Assembly (NCBI GenBank): GCA_003159795.1
Contig: PLPK01000011.1
Span: 1-34,063, forward strand
Direction: 5' to 3'
From: Acidimicrobiaceae bacterium
GTDB lineage: Bacteria > Actinomycetota > Acidimicrobiia > Acidimicrobiales > Bog-793
Length of the DNA stretch: 34,063 nucleotides
The position numbers and the translations under genes were made by a program. Under the pieces are notes generated by a model, which worked only from the letters and a program-made list of their open reading frames with translations, had not been told where the DNA came from and searched no databases. Positions 1-7,478 of this stretch are shown here, in pieces. Each line of letters begins with the position of its first letter. The stretch's first letter is position 1.

Positions 1-2027
<2,027 letters not shown>

Positions 2028-2194
2028 CGGATTACTCCTCGCGAAGGCAGGTCAAGCTGGACGACGAACGGTGGCTGCGCCGCAGGCGCGCGTCACCGCA
2101 CGGCTGAATCTGAAGCGCGACGAACGAGCACGACAGCACACAGCATAGGCGCGCGCCGAACAGAAGCAAACGCACGCGCGCGTGCCCGCGCGGC

Positions 2195-2223
2195 AGGGTA
2201 CGGGACGCGGGGGGCGGGGTCAA
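2195..2223 (-). promoter_or_regulatory. Probable housekeeping-sigma promoter for rpoB
   Basis: On the minus strand TTGACC (2223-2218) is followed by a 17-nt spacer and TACCCT (2200-2195), close to the consensus for the main sigma factor. Transcription would start near 2188 and give an untranslated leader of about 160 nt before the rpoB TTG. It lies in the rplL-rpoB gap, just downstream of a hairpin. No start site has been mapped; this rests on sequence match only. Confidence 0.6.
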
Positions 2224-2243
2224 GGTCTCCCCGCCGGGAACGA

Positions 2244-2262
2244 CCGGTGGCGACGCCACCGG
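2244..2262 (-). terminator. Hairpin after rplL (terminator or attenuator)
   Basis: A perfect 8-bp inverted repeat (CCGGTGGC / GCCACCGG) with a 3-nt loop lies 17 nt downstream of the rplL stop. No U tract follows on the minus strand, so it would be an I-shaped or partial terminator. Partial termination between rplL and rpoB is known in E. coli, where it sets the ratio of ribosomal protein to polymerase synthesis. The same role here is inferred. Confidence 0.5.
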
Positions 2263-2278
2263 CCCTCCCCACCAGCAC

Positions 2279-2662
2279 CTACTTCAGCTGGACCGTCGCG
2301 CCAGCCCCCTCGAGCTGCGCCTTCGCCTTCTCGGCGTCGTCCTTCGAGACCTTTTCCAGGACCGGCTTGGGGGCCGCGTCGACGAGGTCCTTCGCCTCCT
2401 TGAGGCCGAGGTTCGTGAGCGCGCGCACCTCCTTGATGACCTGGATCTTCTTCTCACCGGCAGCCGCGAGGATGACGTCGAACTCGTCCTGTTCCTCGAC
2501 CTCGGCCTCAGCTCCGCCGGCCGCACCGGCCGTCGCCGCCGCCACGGCGACGGGCGCCGCCGCAGTCACGCCGAACCGCTCCTCGAACTCCTTCAAAAGG
2601 TCAGCAAGCTCGAGGACCGTCATGTTCGCGATCTCGTCGAGGATGCTCTGTTTCGTCGCCAT
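2279..2662 (-). CDS. rplL: 50S ribosomal protein L7/L12
   Basis: Stalk protein that recruits translational GTPases to the ribosome; dimers bind the C-terminal helix of L10. The 127-aa product has the usual three parts: an N-terminal dimerisation helix pair (1-32, with [14 protein letters not shown]), an Ala-rich hinge (about 33-52) and a C-terminal domain from about 58 with [14 protein letters not shown] and [17 protein letters not shown]. Length is normal for the family. The ATG follows AGGAAGGG with suitable spacing. It is 48 bp downstream of rplJ and should share its transcript and L10-mediated control. Confidence 0.98.
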   Translation of the reverse strand: MATKQSILDEIANMTVLELADLLKEFEERFGVTAAAPVAVAAATAGAAGGAEAEVEEQDEFDVILAAAGEKKIQVIKEVRALTNLGLKEAKDLVDAAPKPVLEKVSKDDAEKAKAQLEGAGATVQLK

Positions 2663-2710
2663 CGTGGTTCCCTTCCTGTATTCGATCTGGATGACCTGGT
2701 TGAACCGGCT

Positions 2711-3466
2711 TCAGTCGCCGGTAGCGCCGGACTTCTCCGTCCCGGTCGGCTCCCCGGCGGGCTCGGACTCCGCGACGACGGCCGCGGCGACCTCGGCCTC
2801 GGCCGTGTCGGGCTCTGCAACCGCATCGGACGCAACCGGCGCGGCCGCCTCTTCGGGCTCCATCGCCGGCGTGACCTCGGCCGCGGGCCCGGCGGGGGCC
2901 TCATCGGCAACCGGCTCGTCTGCCACGCCAACGCCGCCCCGCTGCTCGATCAGTGCCGCCAGCCCGTAGGCGAACTTGCGCGGCAGCGCCGTGAGCAGCC
3001 CGGCGAAGGCCTGCATTGGCGCGGCGAGCGCACCGGCGATCTGGGCGAGCAGGATGTCGCGCGAGGGCAGGTCGGCGAGCGCCGAGGTCTGGGCCGCGTC
3101 GAACATCCCGCTCCCAACGAGCGCGCCCTTCACGACGAGCTTCGGGTTCGTCCGGGCGAACTCCTTCAGCGCCTTGGCGACCGAGGAGACGTCACCGGTG
3201 ACGAAAGCGAGGGCGGTGGGGCCGTCGAGCAGTTCTTCGAACGAGCCGAGACCGCTCTCGTGCGCGGCCCGGCGGGCCAGCGTGTTCTTGTAGACCCTGT
3301 AGTCGCCCCCGGCGGCGGCGAGCGACCGGCGCAGGACCTGGAGCTGGGCGACGGAGAGGCCCCGGTACTCGGTGACGATCGTCGCGCTGGCGGAACTCAG
3401 CCGGGCTCGCACGTCGTCGACGACCGCGACCTTCTCCGGCCGTGGCGTGCGCACTTCAGTCTCCAC
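2711..3466 (-). CDS. rplJ: 50S ribosomal protein L10 with long acidic C-terminal tail
   Basis: Base of the ribosomal stalk; holds L7/L12 dimers and, in studied bacteria, represses its own operon by binding the leader RNA. The GTG at 3466-3464 is chosen because GGAGGG sits 7 nt upstream and the protein then begins VETEVRTPRPEKVAVVDDVR; an ATG 37 codons upstream lies inside the leader region. The conserved part (about 1-178) contains TEYRGLSVAQLQVLRRSL, YRVYKNTLARRA and the stalk-binding helix ending near AALIEQRGG. After it comes an unusual tail of about 73 residues rich in Ala, Glu, Asp and Pro, which brings the length to 251 aa against roughly 170-180 for typical L10. The tail keeps the same GC-rich codon pattern and has no frameshift signature. 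Its function is unknown. Confidence 0.96.
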   Translation of the reverse strand: METEVRTPRPEKVAVVDDVRARLSSASATIVTEYRGLSVAQLQVLRRSLAAAGGDYRVYKNTLARRAAHESGLGSFEELLDGPTALAFVTGDVSSVAKALKEFARTNPKLVVKGALVGSGMFDAAQTSALADLPSRDILLAQIAGALAAPMQAFAGLLTALPRKFAYGLAALIEQRGGVGVADEPVADEAPAGPAAEVTPAMEPEEAAAPVASDAVAEPDTAEAEVAAAVVAESEPAGEPTGTEKSGATGD

Positions 3467-3539
3467 GTTCGCTCCCTCCGGACTGGCCGGCTGTCCGGCG
3501 CGTGGCGCACGGCGAGACGGGGAAGCGGTGGTGCTGCTT

Positions 3540-3620
3540 GCCTCGTCAGGCGGGCTCTTGCCCTTTGCGCGCTTCACAGCGCACCGGATGTCTCAGGCTC
3601 GTGCGGGCTCTCACCCGCTT
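3540..3620 (-). promoter_or_regulatory. Candidate L10 leader RNA (ribosomal protein autoregulation)
   Basis: The gap between rplA and rplJ is about 190 nt and contains a structure like the L10 leader. On the minus strand GCCTGAGACATC (near 3600) can pair through a kink-turn-like GA arrangement with CCTGACGAGGC ending at about 3540. Inside are small stems GCGC/GCGC and GGGC/GCCC, and an upstream stem GCGGG/CCCGC lies near 3605-3620. The layout resembles the leader to which L10(L12)4 binds in other bacteria. Recognised by motif only; no covariance search was run. Confidence 0.5.
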
Positions 3621-3630
3621 GTCGGCAGAC

Positions 3631-3636
3631 AGGTTA
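3631..3636 (-). promoter_or_regulatory. Possible -10 element for the rplJL transcript
   Basis: TGTAACCT on the minus strand carries TAACCT at 3636-3631 with an upstream TG (extended -10 type), about 22 nt after the rplA stop. A start near 3624 would place the whole candidate L10 leader in the transcript. No convincing -35 hexamer is visible, so this is weak. Confidence 0.35.
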
Positions 3637-3657
3637 CACGGCGCGGCGCGGGACGCA

Positions 3658-4383
3658 CTACGCCGTCGCGACGAGGTCCTCGTCCGTGATCCGGATCCGG
3701 GTCGTGTCGATCGGCACGCCGGGTCCCATCGTCGACGCCAGCGTCACCGAGCGCACGTACTTGCCCTTGGCGGTCGCCGGCTTGACCCGCTGCAGCTCGT
3801 CGAGCACCGCTCGGACGTTCTCGAGCAGCTGGAGACGGTCGAAGGATGCCTTGCCGACCCGGAGGTTGATGTTCCCGGTCCGATCGGTCCGGTACTCGAC
3901 GCGACCGCCGCGGAACTCGGCCACCGCCGCCGCGACGTCGGACGTCACCGTCCCGGTCTTCGGGTTCGGCATCAGGCCGCGCGGCCCGAGGATGCGGCCG
4001 AGCCGCCCGACCTGGGACATCAGGTCGGGGGTCGCTATCGCCACGTCGAAGTCCAGGAAGCCCTCCTTCTCAACCCGGGCGACCAGGTCGTCGGCCCCGA
4101 CGACATCGGCCCCGGCTGCCCTCGCCGCGGCGGCGGGCTCACCTGCCGCGAACACGGCGACCCGGACGGTGCGGCCGGTCCCGGCGGGCAGGCTCAGCGA
4201 TCCGCGCACGATCTGCTCGGCGCGACGCGGGTCAACGCCGAGGCGCACCGCGAGCTCGATCGTCTCGTCGAACTTCGCCTTCGCGAGACTCTTCACGAGG
4301 TCAACCGCCTCCGCAGGCGAGTAGAGCTGCTCGCGGTGCAGCCGCTTCAGTGCGTCGAGATACCGCTTGCCCTTCTTCGACAT
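3658..4383 (-). CDS. rplA: 50S ribosomal protein L1
   Basis: Binds 23S rRNA at the L1 stalk and takes part in E-site tRNA release; in many bacteria it also represses the L11-L1 transcript. The 241-aa protein starts MSKKGKRYLDALKRL and contains the L1 signature GRLGRILGPRGLMPNPKTGT followed by FRGGRVEYRTDRTGNIN. Length is normal. An SD-like AGAGGA lies upstream of the ATG. It is 39 bp downstream of rplK and clearly in the same operon. Confidence 0.98.
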   Translation of the reverse strand: MSKKGKRYLDALKRLHREQLYSPAEAVDLVKSLAKAKFDETIELAVRLGVDPRRAEQIVRGSLSLPAGTGRTVRVAVFAAGEPAAAARAAGADVVGADDLVARVEKEGFLDFDVAIATPDLMSQVGRLGRILGPRGLMPNPKTGTVTSDVAAAVAEFRGGRVEYRTDRTGNINLRVGKASFDRLQLLENVRAVLDELQRVKPATAKGKYVRSVTLASTMGPGVPIDTTRIRITDEDLVATA

Positions 4384-4422
4384 CGCTTCCGTCCTCTGTC
4401 TTTCCTTGTCGCCGCCGTCCGC

Positions 4423-4851
4423 TCAGCGCGAGACGGTGATGCCCATCGACCGCGCCGTGCCTTCGACCTGGAGTTTCGCGGCTTCAATATCGTTGGCGTT
4501 GAGATCGGGGAGCTTGGTCTTCGCGATCTCGGCAAGCTGCTCGTCGGTGATCGTCCCGACCTGCTCGCGCCCCGCGAGACCGGTCCCCTTCTCGAGCCCG
4601 GCCGCCTCGCGCAAGAGCACGGTCGTCGGCGGGGTCTTCAGGATGAAGCTGAACGTGCGGTCCTCAAAGATCGTTATCTCGACCGGGATGATCGTGCCCC
4701 GCTTCGACTCGGTCGCCGCGTTGTACTGCTTGCAGAACTCCATCGTCTGGACGCCGTAGGGTCCGAGGGCCGTCCCGACCGGGGGCGCGGGTGTCGCCGC
4801 CCCCGCGGGGAGCTGGATCTTGACGACGGCTGTGACTCGCCTACGGGCCAT
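4423..4851 (-). CDS. rplK: 50S ribosomal protein L11
   Basis: Forms the GTPase-associated centre with 23S rRNA and is the target of thiostrepton-type antibiotics. The 142-aa product is exactly typical: [20 protein letters not shown] with the proline-rich linker, then [12 protein letters not shown], and the C-terminal rRNA-binding domain ending SMGITVSR. The ATG at 4851 has AGAGGAAAG upstream. It lies 27 bp downstream of nusG, in the usual nusG-rplK-rplA order. Confidence 0.98.
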   Translation of the reverse strand: MARRRVTAVVKIQLPAGAATPAPPVGTALGPYGVQTMEFCKQYNAATESKRGTIIPVEITIFEDRTFSFILKTPPTTVLLREAAGLEKGTGLAGREQVGTITDEQLAEIAKTKLPDLNANDIEAAKLQVEGTARSMGITVSR

Positions 4852-4878
4852 GGAACGTTCTTTCCTCTCGCTGCGAAC

Positions 4879-5763
4879 CTAGAGCTTCGCGACCTGACTG
4901 AATTCCAGCTCGACGGGCGTCTCCCGCCCGAAGATGTTGACGAGGACCTTCAGCTTCAGCTGGTCCTCGTTGATCTCGGCGACCTCGCCGGTGAAGTCGG
5001 CGAACGGCCCCTCCTTGACGCGCACCGTCTCGCCGACCTCGTGCTCGAGGCGGGGACGCCGCGCCCGCGGGCTCTCAGCGCCATCCTCCTGGACCTGGAG
5101 GATGCCTTCGACCTCGGCCCGCGAAAGTGGCGTCGGCTTCGTGCCGGGGCCGACGAAGCTCGTCACCCCCGGGGTCTGGCGGATCACCGACCAGGAGTCG
5201 TCGTCGAGCTCGCACCGGCACAGCAGGTAACCCGGGAAGACCTTCCGCTGCACGGTGACCTTCTTGCCGCCCTTGAACTCGACGACCTCCTCCATCGGGA
5301 TGACGACCTCGTAGATGCGCTCCTCCATGTTCATGGAGGCGATCCGGCTCTCGACGTTCGACTTCACCTTGTTCTCGTAGCCGGCGTAGGTGTGGACGAC
5401 GAACCACTCGCCCGGACGGTCGTAGGGACTCGGTGGCCGCGGCGGCTCGAACTCGACGATCTCGTCGAACTCGCCCACGGAGGGTTCGGCACCGGCTTCG
5501 TCGGGCACGGGCGGTGTCGCGTCGTCGGGAGTCGCGCCCGTGGGCTCCTCGACGTGGGGCACTGCGGCCACGGCCACGTCGACCCCGGGCACCTCGACCG
5601 GGGCGGCGTCGGCCTCGGGCTCCTCGACCGGGGCAGCGTCGGCCTCGGCCTCGGGCACCTCGCCGGCCGGCGGGACCGGGGCGGCGTCGAACCACTCCAC
5701 CTCGCCGAACCCGGTCGAGGCGAGCACTTCAGCTGTCTCGTCGTCGTGTGCGTCGGTCGTCAT
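4879..5763 (-). CDS. nusG: Transcription termination/antitermination protein NusG with acidic N-terminal extension
   Basis: Elongation factor that binds the RNA polymerase clamp and links to Rho or the ribosome. At 294 aa it is much longer than E. coli NusG (181 aa). The first ~116 residues are acidic, Ala/Pro/Glu/Val-rich and partly repetitive ([19 protein letters not shown]). The NGN domain begins at about 117 with [19 protein letters not shown] and includes [17 protein letters not shown] and [17 protein letters not shown]. The KOW domain (about 242-294) has [19 protein letters not shown]. Acidic N-terminal extensions on NusG are common in actinobacteria; this one is near the long end. The ATG at 5763 is preceded by GACGAGG at short spacing. 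Confidence 0.96.
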   Translation of the reverse strand: MTTDAHDDETAEVLASTGFGEVEWFDAAPVPPAGEVPEAEADAAPVEEPEADAAPVEVPGVDVAVAAVPHVEEPTGATPDDATPPVPDEAGAEPSVGEFDEIVEFEPPRPPSPYDRPGEWFVVHTYAGYENKVKSNVESRIASMNMEERIYEVVIPMEEVVEFKGGKKVTVQRKVFPGYLLCRCELDDDSWSVIRQTPGVTSFVGPGTKPTPLSRAEVEGILQVQEDGAESPRARRPRLEHEVGETVRVKEGPFADFTGEVAEINEDQLKLKVLVNIFGRETPVELEFSQVAKL

Positions 5764-5791
5764 CGCCCTCGTCGCCTGTCGTTCGCTTGCC

Positions 5792-5847
5792 TCACCGGCA
5801 CCCGGTCCTCGCCATCTCGTTGTCTCCGATCACCGGACCCGGTCCTC
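5792..5847. repeat. Two near-identical direct repeats upstream of nusG
   Basis: In the 117-bp secE-nusG gap the motif TCACCGGCACCCGGTCCTC (5792-5810) recurs as TCACCGGACCCGGTCCTC (5830-5847), differing by one base insertion. Each copy holds a short palindrome (ACCGG...CCGGT). They would lie in the nusG leader and could be a protein or RNA-structure site, or chance in GC-rich DNA. Confidence 0.4.
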
Positions 5848-5880
5848 TCCGTCTCCGGCAACCTTCCGCGTGACGGTCCC

Positions 5881-6192
5881 TCACCTGGGAAACAGGTGGA
5901 TCACACCCCGCGCGAACACGTAGTTCAGCCCGAAGATCAGCAGCGCGATGAAAACGAGCGTCGTCAACACGACCGTCGAGTACGTCACGACCTCGTCCCG
6001 CCGCGGCCAGAGGACCTTCGACAGCTCGGAGCGGACCTCCCTCAGGAAGGTGCCGACCCGGCGACCGATCCCGACCTTCTCGCGTTCGGCCGGCCGGCGT
6101 GTCGCCGTCGGTGGGGCGCGCCGCGCCGCGGGCGTCCCATCGGCTCCGAGCTGACCTTGTCTCTGGAGGAGCCGCCTCGTCTGTCTGTTCAC
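5881..6192 (-). CDS. secE: Preprotein translocase subunit SecE
   Basis: Single-span membrane subunit of the SecYEG channel; stabilises SecY. The GTG at 6192-6190 is preferred because it follows AAGGA at suitable spacing, and a further upstream ATG in the same frame would place the start inside tRNA-Trp. The product is 103 aa: a basic cytoplasmic N-terminus (1-50), the amphipathic motif FLREVRSELSKVLWPRRDEV, and one membrane span TTLVFIALLIFGLNYVFA. Typical one-TM actinobacterial SecE. It sits 27 bp after tRNA-Trp and 117 bp before nusG, the usual arrangement. Confidence 0.96.
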   Translation of the reverse strand: MNRQTRRLLQRQGQLGADGTPAARRAPPTATRRPAEREKVGIGRRVGTFLREVRSELSKVLWPRRDEVVTYSTVVLTTLVFIALLIFGLNYVFARGVIHLFPR

Positions 6193-6219
6193 TTCATGTC
6201 CTTCAGTCGGGCTGGTGAG

Positions 6220-6292
6220 CAGGGCAGGAGGGACTCGAACCCCCAACCGCCGGTTTTGGAGACCGGTGCTCTGCCAATTGAGCTACTGCCCT
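6220..6292 (-). tRNA. tRNA-Trp (anticodon CCA)
   Basis: Reading the minus strand, acceptor AGGGCAG pairs with CTGCCCT. The D-arm is AGCTCAATTGGCAGAGC, the anticodon loop CTCCAAA (CCA) sits on a CGGT-type stem, and the T-loop is TTCGAGT. The discriminator is G, as expected for bacterial tRNA-Trp. The 3' CCA is not encoded. It lies directly upstream of secE. Confidence 0.97.
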
Positions 6293-6442
6293 AGAAGCGA
6301 CGCGCACTTCCATACCGGCGCGCACGTTCGGCACCGCCTTGGGCCGTATGACGTTAGCACCGGGCCGAAGCTGGGCTTCCATCGAAGAGCACCACGCGGC
6401 GCGCCAGACAGCACACAGCCGGCCTCGTGACGACGACGATGT

Positions 6443-6463
6443 GGCGGCCGCCAGTCGGCCGCC
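6443..6463 (-). terminator. Hairpin after rpmG
   Basis: Perfect 8-bp inverted repeat GGCGGCCG / CGGCCGCC with a 5-nt loop, 5 nt after the rpmG stop codon. No U tract follows. The position right after a gene and before the tRNA-Trp transcription unit suggests a terminator of the U-less type seen in GC-rich actinobacteria. Confidence 0.5.
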
Positions 6464-6468
6464 CGCCC

Positions 6469-6633
6469 CTACCGGGTCTCTTTGTGCAGGGTGTGCTGCT
6501 TGTCGAAGCGACAGTACTTGCGCATCTCGATGCGCTCGCGGTCGTTCTGCTTGTTCTTCGTCGTGATGTAGTTGCGGCGCTTGCACACCTCGCACTCGAG
6601 GGTGACCTTGATCCGCTTCTCGTTCTTCGCCAC
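6469..6633 (-). CDS. rpmG: 50S ribosomal protein L33
   Basis: Small large-subunit protein of 54 aa. GTG start at 6633 with GAGGAG 6 nt upstream. The protein starts [20 protein letters not shown] and ends [17 protein letters not shown], preceded by [17 protein letters not shown]. It keeps one CxxC pair (CEVC) plus a lone Cys in KYCRFD. A second full CxxC, as in zinc-binding L33 forms, is absent, so zinc binding is uncertain. It stands between tRNA-Met and tRNA-Trp on the same strand. Confidence 0.95.
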   Translation of the reverse strand: MAKNEKRIKVTLECEVCKRRNYITTKNKQNDRERIEMRKYCRFDKQHTLHKETR

Positions 6634-6684
6634 CGGACACTCCTCGCCTTGCCTGGCGGCGTCGCTGTCACCAGTGCGCCGTAC

Positions 6685-6714
6685 ACCCTAGGACCTTTGT
6701 CGACCGCCCGTCAC
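6685..6714 (-). promoter_or_regulatory. Possible rpmG promoter
   Basis: On the minus strand GTGACG (6714-6709), an 18-nt spacer and TAGGGT (6690-6685) lie about 50 nt upstream of the rpmG GTG. The -35 hexamer matches consensus at four of six positions and overlaps the hairpin that follows tRNA-Met. Confidence 0.4.
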
Positions 6715-6721
6715 CGGGCGG
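6704..6721 (-). terminator. Hairpin after tRNA-Met
   Basis: CCGCCCG and CGGGCGG form a 7-bp stem with a 4-nt loop, beginning about 5 nt past the encoded CCA of tRNA-Met. It probably terminates the tRNA-Thr/tRNA-Met transcript. There is no U tract. Confidence 0.45.
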
Positions 6722-6725
6722 GGTT

Positions 6726-6802
6726 TGGTAGCGGCGGCCGGACTCGAACCGGCGACCCCACGATTATGAGCCGTGTGCTCTTACCAACTGAGCTACGCCG
6801 CC
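6726..6802 (-). tRNA. tRNA-Met (anticodon CAT), CCA end encoded
   Basis: Acceptor GGCGGCG pairs with CGCCGCT (one G-T pair at the end). The D-arm is AGCTCAGTTGGTAAGAGC, the anticodon loop CTCATAA (CAT) and the T-loop TTCGAGT. The discriminator is A at 6729, and CCA is encoded at 6728-6726, unlike the three other tRNAs in the window. The 5' end is not the CGCGGG type of initiator tRNA, so it is elongator Met or possibly Ile2 with a modified C34; sequence alone does not separate these with certainty. Confidence 0.93.
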
Positions 6803-6812
6803 ATCGACTGCG

Positions 6813-6885
6813 AGCCCCCTGTCGGAATCGAACCGACGACAACAGCCTTACCATGGCTGTGCTCTACCGACTGAGCTAAGGGGGC
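6813..6885 (-). tRNA. tRNA-Thr (anticodon GGT)
   Basis: Acceptor GCCCCCT pairs with AGGGGGC. The D-arm is AGCTCAGTCGGTAGAGC, the anticodon stem CAGCC/GGCTG carries the loop ATGGTAA (GGT), and the T-loop is TTCGATT. The discriminator is T and CCA is not encoded. Only 10 nt separate it from tRNA-Met, so the two are surely one transcript. Confidence 0.96.
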
Positions 6886-6916
6886 GACGGGCCCTGTGCT
6901 GGCCCTGACGGGTCGC

Positions 6917-6922
6917 ATATTA
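6917..6922 (-). promoter_or_regulatory. -10 element for the tRNA-Thr/tRNA-Met transcript
   Basis: TAATAT on the minus strand, a very AT-rich hexamer in otherwise GC-rich DNA, lies 31 nt upstream of the tRNA-Thr 5' end. Transcription would start near 6910. No clear -35 hexamer is seen 17 nt upstream. Confidence 0.5.
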
Positions 6923-6975
6923 CCCGCGAGCAACCGTGCGCCGTCGGCGAACCTCGGCTGGCGCGCGTCGCTCGG

Positions 6976-6981
6976 TAGTGT
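6976..6981 (+). promoter_or_regulatory. -10 element, probable leaderless start of the acetyltransferase
   Basis: TAGTGT ends 7 nt before the GTG at 6989, and no Shine-Dalgarno is present. A transcript beginning at or next to the start codon is expected from this spacing, as for other genes in the window. Confidence 0.5.
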
Positions 6982-6988
6982 CACCGGC

Positions 6989-7474
6989 GTGGAGATCCGC
7001 ACCGCGCGCTCCGAGGACGCCGAGGCGATCCGCGCGATCTACAACGCCGAGGTGGTCGGGTCGACGGTCACCTTCGATCTCGTGGAACGGTCCCCGGCTG
7101 AGCACGACGAGTGGATGGCGCAGCACTCGGGTGTCTACGCGCTCGTCGTCGCCGAGGAAGGCGGCGAGGTCATCGGCTTCGCCTCTGTCTCGCCGTACCG
7201 GCCGCGTCCCGCCTACTCCACGACGGTCGAGGACTCCGTCTACGTCGCGCCGGCCCACCGGGGCCACGGGGTCGGCAAGGCGCTGCTCACCGGGCTCGTC
7301 GACCGGGCCCGGATGCACGGCTTCCACTCGGTGATCGCGCGGATCGTCGGCGACCACGACGCCTCGATCGCCCTCCATCGATCGTGCGGGTTCGCACTCG
7401 TCGGCACCGAGCGCGAGATCGGGCGCAAGTTCGGCCGGTGGCTCGACGTCGACCTCATGCAGCTGCTCCTCTGA
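6989..7474 (+). CDS. GNAT-family N-acetyltransferase, PAT/methionine-sulfoximine type
   Basis: Cytoplasmic acetyl-CoA-dependent acetyltransferase of 161 aa. It starts VEIRTARSEDAEAIRAIYN. The mid region SPYRPRPAYSTTVEDSVYV, the acetyl-CoA motif RGHGVG (91-96), ASIALHRSCGF and the end GRKFGRWLDVDLMQ are hallmarks of the phosphinothricin/methionine-sulfoximine acetyltransferase group. The natural substrate may be an amino-acid analogue such as methionine sulfone or sulfoximine; specificity cannot be read from sequence. The GTG at 6989 is preferred over an ATG 31 codons upstream because homology starts here and a -10 box sits 7 nt before it. It ends 4 bp from the convergent mannosyltransferase gene. 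Confidence 0.9.
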   Translation: MEIRTARSEDAEAIRAIYNAEVVGSTVTFDLVERSPAEHDEWMAQHSGVYALVVAEEGGEVIGFASVSPYRPRPAYSTTVEDSVYVAPAHRGHGVGKALLTGLVDRARMHGFHSVIARIVGDHDASIALHRSCGFALVGTEREIGRKFGRWLDVDLMQLLL

Positions 7475-7478
7475 GCCA

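Noticed and set aside
3442-6294. 950-codon plus-strand open frame across rplJ-rplA-rplK-nusG-secE
   Set aside because: Antisense to five certain genes and a tRNA; the length is an effect of high GC content.
6309-6356. Candidate -10 boxes TAACGT and TATGGA upstream of tRNA-Trp
   Set aside because: Neither has a fitting -35 hexamer and there is no way to choose between them, so no promoter is listed.
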